Positions 1 to 5,437 of a stretch of DNA of 6,862 nucleotides are shown piece by piece. The stretch is from an uncultured Lachnospiraceae bacterium (GTDB lineage: Bacteria > Bacillota_A > Clostridia > Lachnospirales > Lachnospiraceae): NCBI GenBank assembly GCA_905207905.1, contig CAJLNC010000108.1:1-6862 (forward strand), given 5' to 3'. Position 1 is the first letter of the stretch, and every line of letters starts with the position of its first letter. Under the pieces are notes generated by a model that had not been told where the DNA came from, ran no database searches, and worked only from the letters and a program-made list of their open reading frames with translations. Made by a program: the position numbers and the translations under genes.

Positions 1-16
1 CTGAATATAAAGAATT

Positions 17-289
17 TCAGGCTATTGATGTTGCTTTCTGGCCTTCGCAGGAAATTTCTTCCTCAAAACGGCAGTTGTCGAGGCATTCCTGCAGAATTTC
101 CGCGATATTCTCGTCCAGGTCTCCGCCGTCGATAGTATTCTGGATCTGCTCACGCAAGTAATCGTGCACGGATTCAGGAGTCTCTTCTCCTGCTGGTACA
201 GAGAGCTCGTAACCATCAAATGCGAAGCTTGACGGGAAGCGCACCAGATATTCATCCCCATCTTTGGTGAAAAAAATAATATACTCCAT
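17..289 (-). CDS. Small acidic hypothetical protein (90 aa)
   Basis: I do not recognise this 90-residue protein. It is strongly acidic: Asp and Glu dominate from about residue 35 onward, in runs such as GDLDENIAEILQE. It opens with a beta-rich stretch (MEYIIFFTKDGDEYLVRFP) and continues with a probably helical second half. There is no signal peptide, membrane segment or recognisable catalytic motif; Cys residues occur at about 68, 72 and 80 without a metal-binding pattern. The ATG start is supported by an AGGAGG ribosome binding site about 7 nt upstream and by a sigma-A-like promoter further up. It lies downstream of spoVT on the same strand, separated by a hairpin and this promoter, so it is probably a separate unit. 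The composition matches the surrounding core genes. It is very likely a real gene of unknown function, probably cytoplasmic. Confidence 0.75.
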   Translation of the reverse strand: MEYIIFFTKDGDEYLVRFPSSFAFDGYELSVPAGEETPESVHDYLREQIQNTIDGGDLDENIAEILQECLDNCRFEEEISCEGQKATSIA

Positions 290-325
290 AGCTGTCCCTC
301 CTGATTGGATGTTTTTTGTATTTTT

Positions 326-354
326 ATTATATCCCGCCAGGAGGAGAAATTCTA
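326..354 (-). promoter_or_regulatory. Sigma-A-like promoter of the 90-aa gene
   Basis: On the minus strand a perfect -10 box TATAAT (326-331) is preceded, after 17 bp, by TAGAAT (349-354), which matches three of six positions of the -35 consensus. The start codon lies about 37 nt downstream of the -10 box. The -10 box and spacing are good and the -35 box is weak. Confidence 0.5.
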
Positions 355-361
355 TTTAATG

Positions 362-384
362 ATTTGGACGCTGGGCGTCCAAAT
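362..384 (-). terminator. Hairpin downstream of spoVT, possible terminator
   Basis: A perfect inverted repeat has 10-nt arms, ATTTGGACGC (362-371) and GCGTCCAAAT (375-384), around a 3-nt loop. It lies 25 nt past the spoVT stop codon and just before the promoter of the next gene. The position suits a transcription end. On the minus strand, however, it is followed by CATTAAATAG rather than a clean U-run, so it may be a weak terminator, an mRNA-stabilising hairpin or a protein-binding palindrome. Confidence 0.4.
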
Positions 385-409
385 GGGTAAGAGCAGAGTG
401 ATTTGAACG

Positions 410-958
410 TTATCCCTCCATCTGCCGTCCCAGGAATCCGGCGGCTGTGGAGGCCAGCTTCAGCTCTGTTTCAGAGAATTTTACTCTTGGTTCTCTGCTT
501 AACAGGATGACGGAGCCGATGGCATCTCCTTCGCAGATAATCGGGACAACGACCTGAGCGGTAGCTCCCTCCGGCTCATCTGGGGTGATGGGGATAAAGC
601 CTCTGTCGTCCTTCCCGGCTGTCACAATCTGGCGCTCTCCGATCAGGACTTCCAGCTGGCGGCTGATGGATTTTTGCAGATAGTCCTTTCTGGGTCCGCC
701 TGATACGGCGATGACCTGATCTCTGTCTGTGATGCAGACCATCAGGCCGGTGCTCTGGGCCATGGCCTCCGCGTACTGGGAGGAGAAGGCGGTCAGTTCC
801 ATCATGGGAGAGTATTTTTTTAGTATAATTTCCCCCTCCCGATCCGTGAAGATCTCTAACGGCGTTCCTTCGTGAAGGCGAAGAGTCCGCCGTATTTCTT
901 TGGGAATGACTACCCGGCCCAGATCATCAATGCGTCTTACAATACCTGTAGCTTTCAT
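410..958 (-). CDS. spoVT: Stage V sporulation protein T (SpoVT), AbrB-family regulator
   Basis: SpoVT is a DNA-binding regulator of late forespore genes in endospore formers; in Bacillus subtilis it tunes sigma-G-dependent transcription. The 182-residue product is close to the roughly 178 residues of B. subtilis SpoVT. It opens with an AbrB/MazE swapped-hairpin domain (residues 1 to about 50): MKATGIVRRIDDLGRVVIPK, then EIRRTLRLHEGTPLEIF. A C-terminal GAF-like domain follows (about 55-180), with VVVPI and GSVILLSREP and the ending LGRQMEG. An in-frame ATG 78 nt further upstream is rejected: the chosen start has GGAGGA six nucleotides upstream and gives the exact family N-terminus. The gene lies 61 nt downstream of the MFS gene with no obvious terminator between them. 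A TATAAT overlapping the MFS stop may act as a -10, but no good -35 or clear sigma-G promoter was identified. Confidence 0.95.
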   Translation of the reverse strand: MKATGIVRRIDDLGRVVIPKEIRRTLRLHEGTPLEIFTDREGEIILKKYSPMMELTAFSSQYAEAMAQSTGLMVCITDRDQVIAVSGGPRKDYLQKSISRQLEVLIGERQIVTAGKDDRGFIPITPDEPEGATAQVVVPIICEGDAIGSVILLSREPRVKFSETELKLASTAAGFLGRQMEG

Positions 959-964
959 ATCATG

Positions 965-970
965 TCCTCC
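965..970 (-). promoter_or_regulatory. Ribosome binding site fixing the spoVT start
   Basis: GGAGGA on the minus strand is six nucleotides before the ATG at 958. It decides between this start and the longer in-frame ATG at 1036, which has no comparable site and would add 26 residues absent from SpoVT proteins. Confidence 0.85.
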
Positions 971-1019
971 ATGGATTGTGTCATTCTTCTGGAACTTAGT
1001 ATCTGTAAAAACAGGAAAA

Positions 1020-2249
1020 TTATACTTTTTTTTCAAAAAATTCCTTTGACAGAAAACTGATCAGGCATACCGCCAGTCCGCTGAGAAACAGGATCCAGAA
1101 AATAGTATGGGAAAAGCGGTCAAACAGATAGCCGTAGATCAACTGTCCCAGAGGCTGGGCGCACAGGGAGAGAGTAAATACATAAGACATGACCTTTCCC
1201 ATGAGCTGATTCGGAGTTCGTCTCTGGATCACAGATATGGCATAGGTGGAGAAGATACTGCAGCCAAATTGACATCCCCCGAACAAAAGAATCAGGCACA
1301 GATAGCGGGGAATGGTACCTATGGGAAGAAGAAAAAGAAGGCTTCCCAGGATCAGAGCTCCTCCGAAGGAGAGGAAGACCAGCGCTAAGTGGGAAAAACG
1401 CAGTCGTTTTGCAAGGAGAGTGACTGCGAGACTTCCCAGAATGGCGGCAGCCCCCAAGGCGCTCTCCGCAGCCCCATAGAATTTGGCAGAGAGTCCCATC
1501 ACGGTTCGAATCAAATAGGGAAAGCCTACCACCAGAATTCCGGCGAGAAAAAGGCTTAACAGCCCGGCAAGGAGCAGAAGTCTGAGAATATCCGGTTCTT
1601 TCCTGCACAGAAAATCCATACTCAGAAGAAAGTCATTCCCAATGGCAGCAGGAAGGGAAACCATTTTCTTCGGCCTGCGGTAAGGAAGGTGGAGAAAGGT
1701 TTCAAACAGTGCAGTGAGGAAAAAACAGGCCGCAGTTCCGTAAAGGATGGGGCGGATGCCGAAGGAGGAGTAGAGCAGGCTGCCGAAAAAAGGAGTAACG
1801 AGGGAGAGGATAGCAGTCGCCTGGTTTACAGCGGCGTTTCCGGATAGCAGCTGATCCTGGGAGAGGAGTTCCGGGATGCAGGCAGAGACAACGGGGGATT
1901 CAAAGGCGCCCAGAATGGACAGTATTACCAGCAGAGCGCCGATACCCCAAATGGAGCTGAAGGTGGAGAACATCAGAGCGGCAGCAAGGACGGAACCCCC
2001 GGAAAGCAGATCCAGAGTGATCATCAGCCGGCGCCGGTTCCTTCGGTCTGCCAGAATACCGCCCAGAGGAGACAGCACAATGGTAGGAACCATGGAGAGA
2101 GCCAGCAGGCTGGCAAAGACAGAGGCGGAGCCGGTGAGTTCCAGAACGTACATAGACAGGGCAAACTTTAGGGTAAAGTTTCCCAGAAGAGAGGTGATCT
2201 GACCAAGAAGCAAGAGGGTAAAATTTTTGTGAAACAATTTTTGGTTCAT
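1020..2249 (-). CDS. MFS transporter, probable drug exporter
   Basis: This 409-residue integral membrane protein belongs to the major facilitator superfamily and has the length expected for a 12-helix proton-coupled antiporter. Hydrophobic segments run throughout, starting with TM1 at about residues 9-37. Between TM2 and TM3 is the signature motif A, GGILADRRNRRRLM (about 63-76), with the conserved Gly and Asp followed by a basic cluster. The loop between the two halves is basic (YRRPKK, about 190-195). The overall look is that of the EntS/macrolide-efflux-like MFS group; the substrate cannot be read from sequence. The ATG has a strong AGGAGG site 6 nt upstream. A TetR-family repressor gene lies directly upstream on the same strand, and a copy of that gene's operator arm sits in the MFS promoter region, so substrate-induced expression is the likely control. 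Confidence 0.9.
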   Translation of the reverse strand: MNQKLFHKNFTLLLLGQITSLLGNFTLKFALSMYVLELTGSASVFASLLALSMVPTIVLSPLGGILADRRNRRRLMITLDLLSGGSVLAAALMFSTFSSIWGIGALLVILSILGAFESPVVSACIPELLSQDQLLSGNAAVNQATAILSLVTPFFGSLLYSSFGIRPILYGTAACFFLTALFETFLHLPYRRPKKMVSLPAAIGNDFLLSMDFLCRKEPDILRLLLLAGLLSLFLAGILVVGFPYLIRTVMGLSAKFYGAAESALGAAAILGSLAVTLLAKRLRFSHLALVFLSFGGALILGSLLFLLPIGTIPRYLCLILLFGGCQFGCSIFSTYAISVIQRRTPNQLMGKVMSYVFTLSLCAQPLGQLIYGYLFDRFSHTIFWILFLSGLAVCLISFLSKEFFEKKV

Positions 2250-2280
2250 AGGAATCCTCCTTTTTGTAGGTAGTGAAATA

Positions 2281-2310
2281 ATTTTAATACCGAACGAACG
2301 TATGTATAAA
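2281..2310 (-). promoter_or_regulatory. Candidate promoter of the MFS gene
   Basis: On the minus strand TTTATA (2305-2310, four of six -35 positions) is followed after 18 bp by TAAAAT (2281-2286, five of six -10 positions). It lies between the repressor terminator and the MFS ribosome binding site. It is weaker than the repressor promoter, and the assignment is tentative. Confidence 0.4.
2285..2309. promoter_or_regulatory. Probable TetR operator in the MFS promoter
   Basis: The right arm GTATGTATAA (2300-2309) is identical to the right arm of the repressor's own operator, and the identity extends to 12 nt (GTATGTATAAAG). At the same 5-bp spacing the left arm TAATACCGAA matches the other operator's left arm in six of ten positions. 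The site covers the putative -35 box and spacer, so binding would block RNA polymerase. An alternative core palindrome is ATAC-N9-GTAT (2287-2303). Confidence 0.6.
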
Positions 2311-2343
2311 GAAAAAAGAAAGCCAGCGCAAAAAAGCGCCGGT
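2311..2343 (-). terminator. Rho-independent terminator after the tetR-type gene
   Basis: On the minus strand the stem CCGGCGC (2336-2342) pairs with GCGCTGG (2323-2329), with one G-U pair, around a six-T loop. It is followed by a T-rich tail TTTCTTTTTTC (2311-2321). It starts about 18 nt past the repressor stop codon, so the MFS gene largely depends on its own promoter. Confidence 0.8.
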
Positions 2344-2360
2344 GTCTTTTGGGGATAAGC

Positions 2361-3011
2361 TCAGTCCGCCACAGGAACAACCTGGCTGCAGAAGCGTTTC
2401 ACCAGATCAGAGATCTCCTGGTTGATCAGAGGTACACCCATTTTTTCCAGCATTTCCCCCAGAAATGCAAATTTGTGCAGCAGTTCTTCACTGGAAGCAG
2501 GGAAGATGGAGGGCATCAGCCAGAGACTTGTCAGGAGAGGAAGCAGCTGAGCGATCTCTTCCGGATAGTCGGTGTGCAAAGAACCGTCCTGATTGCCTTC
2601 CTCTATCAGATCCCGAAAATAGGGAGTTAGGACTTTTCGATTGGAAACGATCATCTCTACCAAAAGTTTTGGATTTTTTGTGATGGAGAGAGCCTGAAGA
2701 TTCATTTGGGTGCGGGCCTCATCCATTTGATTGAGCCGAATCGCTTCCCGAAGCTTTTCCAGTCCGGAGAGGTCTTTCCGGCTGCGGACGGCCTCAAAGG
2801 GATTGTTCTCAAAGAACATCCGATCCCCCACTGCGTCCATGATTTCTTCTTTGGATTTAAAGTGATGGTAGATGGCGCCCTTGGACAAATCCCCCAGCTC
2901 ATCCACAATGTCCTGAATCGTGGTGTTGTCATAGCCCTTTTCCAAAAACAGGCGCTGGGCGGTATCCAGGATCCTGTTTACCGTCACCTCAGGATATTTA
3001 TTTCTGGCCAT
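2361..3011 (-). CDS. TetR/AcrR-family transcriptional repressor
   Basis: This 216-residue one-component regulator has an N-terminal TetR helix-turn-helix at about residues 10-57: RILDTAQRLFLEKGYDNTT, then IQDIVDELGDLSKGAIYHHF and KSKEE. The recognition helix is about Ser43-His50. The remaining 160 residues form the variable ligand-binding and dimerisation domain, which does not reveal the inducer. The ATG has AAGGAG seven nucleotides upstream. The gene has a near-consensus promoter with a perfect inverted repeat between the -10 box and the ribosome binding site, which implies autorepression. The MFS gene follows on the same strand and carries a related site, so this is probably the local regulator of that exporter. 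Family assignment is firm; the target assignment is inferred from gene order and the shared operator arm. Confidence 0.93.
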   Translation of the reverse strand: MARNKYPEVTVNRILDTAQRLFLEKGYDNTTIQDIVDELGDLSKGAIYHHFKSKEEIMDAVGDRMFFENNPFEAVRSRKDLSGLEKLREAIRLNQMDEARTQMNLQALSITKNPKLLVEMIVSNRKVLTPYFRDLIEEGNQDGSLHTDYPEEIAQLLPLLTSLWLMPSIFPASSEELLHKFAFLGEMLEKMGVPLINQEISDLVKRFCSQVVPVAD

Positions 3012-3022
3012 ACAGTCACTCC

Positions 3023-3047
3023 TTATACATACTGATGGTATGTATAA
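3023..3047. promoter_or_regulatory. Autoregulatory operator of the TetR-type gene
   Basis: A perfect inverted repeat has arms TTATACATAC (3023-3032) and GTATGTATAA (3038-3047) around the 5-bp spacer TGATG. It begins immediately downstream of the -10 box and reaches into the ribosome binding site, so it covers the transcription start. Its size and symmetry are typical of TetR-family operators. That this particular protein binds here is inferred. Confidence 0.8.
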
Positions 3048-3076
3048 AGTATAAAAGACGGATCCTTGTTTGTCAA
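3048..3076 (-). promoter_or_regulatory. Sigma-A promoter of the TetR-type gene
   Basis: On the minus strand a perfect -35 TTGACA (3071-3076) is separated by exactly 17 bp from TATACT (3048-3053), which matches five of six -10 positions. This is the strongest promoter in the window, and the operator abuts its -10 box. Confidence 0.85.
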
Positions 3077-3211
3077 GACCTGCCTTTTATGAATCGAAAT
3101 TCGTCTTTTACTAACTTTCCCAATGTATTTCTAGGAGGCAGCCGGATTTTTTTACCGCACAGCCCAAACGGATCCAGAGCCTTTGCTGGCATCTCTCTCA
3201 GTCCGGAAATA

Positions 3212-3240
3212 TTGAGTTTCTGAAAATTTTATGATATACT
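3212..3240 (+). promoter_or_regulatory. Extended -10 promoter of the MATE gene
   Basis: TTGAGT (3212-3217) and TATACT (3235-3240) are separated by 17 bp, and TG at 3232-3233 provides an extended -10 element. The start codon lies 45 nt beyond the -10 box. A TATAAT at 3249-3254 could be an alternative -10 but lacks a suitable -35. The TetR operator arm was not found here. The 135 nt between this promoter and the divergent repressor promoter show no convincing gene or strong repeat. Confidence 0.7.
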
Positions 3241-3285
3241 CCAAGCGATATAATATGGAAAGAGTGTGTTTTGAAAGGAGTTTTT

Positions 3286-4647
3286 ATGGCATCCAATATT
3301 AAGACTATGACGGAGGGAAAACCGGTCTCCCTTATTGTGGCCTTTGCCTTGCCTTTGATGGCTGGAAATGTTTTTCAGCAGCTTTATACGGTGGTGGATA
3401 CCATGGTGGTGGGAAAGGCTCTTGGAGTAAATGCACTGGCTGCATTGGGGGCTGCCGAATGGCTCAACTGGCTGATGTTAGGCATCATTCAGGGACTTAC
3501 TCAGGGCTTTGCCATTCTGATTGCTCAGGAATTCGGAGCAAAACAAATCGAAAAGCTAAAACAGGTGATTGGCAGCACCGCTGTGCTGGCAGCGGTCAGC
3601 GCTCTGGCGCTGCTTATTTTAGGACAGCTGATGGTCTGGCCGATTCTCTTCCTGCTTCAGACACCGGATACCATCATAAATGATACCCTGCTTTATCTTC
3701 GGATTATGTACGCCGGAGTGCCTGTGGTGATGTCCTACAATTTACTGGCTTCTATTCTCAGGGCTCTGGGTGACGGCAAAACGCCTTTGTATGCCATGGT
3801 GGCAGCCTCTGTAATCAATATTGGCCTGGATCTGCTTTTTGTCCTGGAATTTCACTGGGGCATTGCAGGTGCCGCCATTGCTACTTTAATTGCCCAGGTG
3901 TTTTCCAGTCTGTTTTGCCTTTGGAATATCCGAAAAATTGAGTTTTTAAGCATGAAAAAGCACCATTTCCGTCTGCATGGGGCTTTATCCAGAAAATTAT
4001 TTCTCCTGGGAACTCCTATGGCGTTCCAGAATGTCATGATTGCGGTAGGCGGAATGATCGTCCAACTGGTGGTGAATGGTTTCGGCGTGGTATTTATAGC
4101 GGGCTTTACGGCTACCAATAAGCTCTACGGGGTTCTTGAGGTGGCTGCCACTTCCTACGGTTACTCCATGATCACCTATGTAGGGCAAAACCTTGGGGCT
4201 GGAAAGATCCAGCGCATCCGGAAAGGCGTACGCAGCGCCAATTTCATTGCGATTCTCACCTCCCTGGTGATTGCTGCTGCCATGCTGGTATTTGGCAAGA
4301 TTATCCTCAGCTGGTTTATCTCCGGGGATCCTTTGGAGGCAGAACAGGCTTTGCAGATTGCTTATTTTTATCTGGCCATTATGAGTCTGTTTCTTCCGGT
4401 CTTGTATATCCTTCATGTGGTGCGGTCCGCCATCCAGGGAATGGGAAATACTGTGCTTCCCATGATGTCCGGTGTGGCCGAATTTGTAATGCGCACCCTC
4501 ACCGCCATCCTTCTGCCCCTGATACTGGGGCAGACTGGCATCTTCTTTGCTGAGATTATGGCCTGGTTCGGCGCAGACCTTATTCTTATCACCAGTTACT
4601 TTGTGACCATCAAAAAAATAGAAAAGAAGTTCCATACAGGAGGATAG
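3286..4647 (+). CDS. MATE-family multidrug efflux transporter
   Basis: This 453-residue membrane protein belongs to the multidrug and toxic compound extrusion family (NorM/DinF-like). These transporters export organic cations and other drugs in exchange for sodium ions or protons. The length fits the usual 12 helices in two six-helix bundles. The N-terminus is characteristic: MTEGKP, then LPLMAGNVFQQLYTVVDTMV (about 20-39), then GVNALAALG. The second half repeats the fold, with GTPMAFQNVM and, in its TM8 region, GFTATNKLYG. The ATG at 3286 is chosen over an in-frame TTG at 3271 because AAAGGAG sits five nucleotides before it. It is transcribed divergently from the TetR/MFS unit from its own promoter. 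Composition matches the left block, so it is the last intact core gene before the decayed, AT-rich segment. Substrate and coupling ion are not evident. Confidence 0.94.
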   Translation: MASNIKTMTEGKPVSLIVAFALPLMAGNVFQQLYTVVDTMVVGKALGVNALAALGAAEWLNWLMLGIIQGLTQGFAILIAQEFGAKQIEKLKQVIGSTAVLAAVSALALLILGQLMVWPILFLLQTPDTIINDTLLYLRIMYAGVPVVMSYNLLASILRALGDGKTPLYAMVAASVINIGLDLLFVLEFHWGIAGAAIATLIAQVFSSLFCLWNIRKIEFLSMKKHHFRLHGALSRKLFLLGTPMAFQNVMIAVGGMIVQLVVNGFGVVFIAGFTATNKLYGVLEVAATSYGYSMITYVGQNLGAGKIQRIRKGVRSANFIAILTSLVIAAAMLVFGKIILSWFISGDPLEAEQALQIAYFYLAIMSLFLPVLYILHVVRSAIQGMGNTVLPMMSGVAEFVMRTLTAILLPLILGQTGIFFAEIMAWFGADLILITSYFVTIKKIEKKFHTGG

Positions 4648-4653
4648 AGGAAA

Positions 4654-4698
4654 ATGGTTAAGAATACGATCTGCGGAGCAGACTGCAGCGAATGGTGA
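4654..4698 (+). pseudogene. DUF3795-like N-terminal stub
   Basis: A 14-codon frame begins six nucleotides after the MATE stop and is preceded by AGGAGG/GAGG purine runs. It reads MVKNTICGADCSEW and then stops. The ICGADCSEC-type start is characteristic of small cysteine-rich DUF3795 proteins, where further cysteines and GC motifs follow; here nothing recognisable follows. The simplest reading is the first codons of a gene once co-transcribed with the MATE gene, with the rest deleted. A functional short leader peptide is possible but not supported. Confidence 0.5.
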
Positions 4699-4759
4699 GA
4701 AAGTAAAGCTACTGGATGACAGGCGGCATTCAGGTTCTTAACAGCACTTAAAAAATCAT

Positions 4760-5017
4760 TTAAGAAACAAAATATGCGATCGTTGCCAGCAGCCACAAAT
4801 GAGCCGGATAAAAAACATAAAAGAAGCGTTTGCTGAAGGCTGTTTTCGGCTCGTGTTTGCCATTATATAAATACAGAAACGGAATTACCAAAATAAACAT
4901 AAAATCAGAATTCAGTGCAAGCCAGTCTGGAATGAAGCCCGGAACATGATTCAGGTGATCTGTAACCATTAGTAATGCCATAAATAGGGGTATATGAATA
5001 TGTGGAAACATATACAT
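4760..5017 (-). pseudogene. TraX-family remnant, probably internally deleted
   Basis: An 85-residue hydrophobic frame. The C-terminal two thirds look like the end of TraX-family membrane proteins (acyltransferase-like, PF05857): LNSDFMFILVIPFLYLYNG, then KRFFYVFYPAHLWLL. The first third, FMALLMVTDHLNHVPGF, instead resembles the first membrane helix of the same family (pattern LMxxDHL). TraX proteins are usually about 220-250 residues, so the start and end of the protein appear joined with roughly 150 central residues missing. No ribosome binding site precedes the ATG, and the frame is open only to about 5035. It lies convergent to the DUF3795 stub and overlaps the fragment on the other strand. 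Translation of a miniature membrane protein cannot be excluded. Family assignment is from memory of motifs. Confidence 0.55.
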
Positions 5018-5193
5018 CTGAGCAGGGATATACGGTTAATTTAATACAGGATACCATTGACGAAGAAAAGGTTGATGCAGAAAATTATATTTCTGAGAAA
5101 TGTGCTGTATTTGTTGCAGGTGGGGTTCGTTATACACTAAAAGGCAGAACATCCATAGAAAATATGAAAATGATTGTGGATACCATGAAATAG
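4984..5193 (+). pseudogene. C-terminal fragment, DUF4367-like
   Basis: A frame of about 69 codons opens right after a TAA (4981-4983) and has no convincing start; a GTG at 5002 has only a distant AGGGG. It reads YTSEQGYTVNLIQDTI, then a variable region, then GGVRYTLKGRT and ENMKMIVDTMK. An extracellular beta-domain ending in YxLxG plus a final amphipathic helix (ENMxxIxxxMK) is the usual C-terminus of DUF4367/anti-sigma-associated proteins of Clostridia, which are normally much longer. The N-terminal part, including any membrane anchor, is absent; the break coincides with the TraX remnant on the opposite strand. The domain name is uncertain, but its nature as a truncated C-terminus is more secure. 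Confidence 0.45.
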
Positions 5194-5195
5194 CC

Positions 5196-5290
5196 GGCTT
5201 TTTCTGGACGAAACGGAATGGGGAGTGTTGAAAAAGCCCTCCGGCGGTACTCTTTGGGATTACACGGATCGTTCCGTGCAAAGCACTCCC
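5196..5290 (+). other. Candidate structured RNA / repeat element with pseudoknot-ordered arms
   Basis: This intergenic stretch contains three sets of paired arms. Arm A: GGCTTTTTC (5196-5204) with GAAAAAGCC (5230-5238), nine perfect pairs. Arm B: GGGAGTGTT (5221-5229) with AGCACTCCC and its flanking A (5282-5290), nine pairs with one G-U on the plus strand. Arm C: CACGGA-TCGT-TCCGTG (5263-5278), six pairs and a four-base loop. The 5' half of B lies in the loop of A and directly abuts the 3' half of A. If transcribed, A and B could therefore form an H-type pseudoknot with coaxially stackable stems, with C as a hairpin in the long loop. No promoter or terminator was identified. It could equally be a dispersed DNA repeat or the end of a lost mobile element. 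Confidence 0.4.
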
Positions 5291-5395
5291 ACCATCCTTC
5301 CCTCAATTGTTTTATCAGCCGTTTTTCCTGTAGTAACTGGTGCTTTTAATTTTTAGGGGGCAAGAAAATACCTTCCATTCTTTAGGTTGATGAAG

Positions 5396-5401
5396 TATAA
5401 T
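5396..5401 (+). promoter_or_regulatory. Candidate -10 box upstream of the NUDIX gene
   Basis: A perfect TATAAT lies 36 nt before the NUDIX start codon. The 6-mer at 17-bp distance (TTCCAT, 5373-5378) is a poor -35 match, so only the -10 is supported. A second TATAAT (5415-5420) lies inside the palindrome downstream but has no -35 either. Confidence 0.4.
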
Positions 5402-5408
5402 GTAAGCA

Positions 5409-5424
5409 GCAAATTATAATTTGC
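5409..5424. repeat. Perfect 16-bp palindrome upstream of the NUDIX gene
   Basis: GCAAATTATAATTTGC is fully self-complementary. It starts seven nucleotides after the candidate -10 box and ends directly before the AGAGGG ribosome binding site. This is a suitable position for an operator covering the transcription start or for an mRNA 5' hairpin. No regulator gene is visible nearby. Confidence 0.6.
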
Positions 5425-5437
5425 AGAGGGATATAGT

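Noticed and set aside
959..1036. N-terminal extension of SpoVT from an ATG at 1036
   Set aside because: It adds 26 residues not found in SpoVT, has no good ribosome binding site, and the ATG at 958 is preceded by GGAGGA at correct spacing.
1005..1040. T/A-rich run with CTGT-AAAA-ACAG near the MFS stop as a terminator
   Set aside because: Only a four-base-pair stem is possible, and the run of T lies within the MFS coding end rather than after a stable hairpin.
1120..1608. 162-residue open frame inside the MFS gene, same strand
   Set aside because: It lies in another frame of a clearly coding membrane protein gene, has Arg/Ser-rich low-quality composition and no family features.
3058..3176. 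Repeated ACGGATCC words in the divergent promoter region
   Set aside because: Two 8-nt matches in unrelated positions relative to the promoters are easily explained by chance.
3035..3223. 62-residue open frame between the TetR and MATE promoters
   Set aside because: It starts inside the repressor operator and runs across both promoters; no ribosome binding site or recognisable sequence.
3271..3285. TTG start giving a five-residue longer MATE protein
   Set aside because: The strong AAAGGAG lies inside this extension and serves the ATG at 3286.
3997..4635. 212-residue open frame antisense to the MATE gene
   Set aside because: His/Gly/Lys-rich composition with no domain, produced by the complement of a hydrophobic coding sequence; no ribosome binding site.
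4747..4764. CTTAAA/TTTAAG inverted repeat near the end of the TraX remnant as a terminator
   Set aside because: The stem is six A/T-rich pairs with one G-C pair, and no T-run follows on either strand.
5036..5281. 81-residue minus-strand frame over the DUF4367-like fragment and structured element
   Set aside because: No start signal and no family features; its sequence is the complement of a better supported fragment plus the inverted-repeat element.
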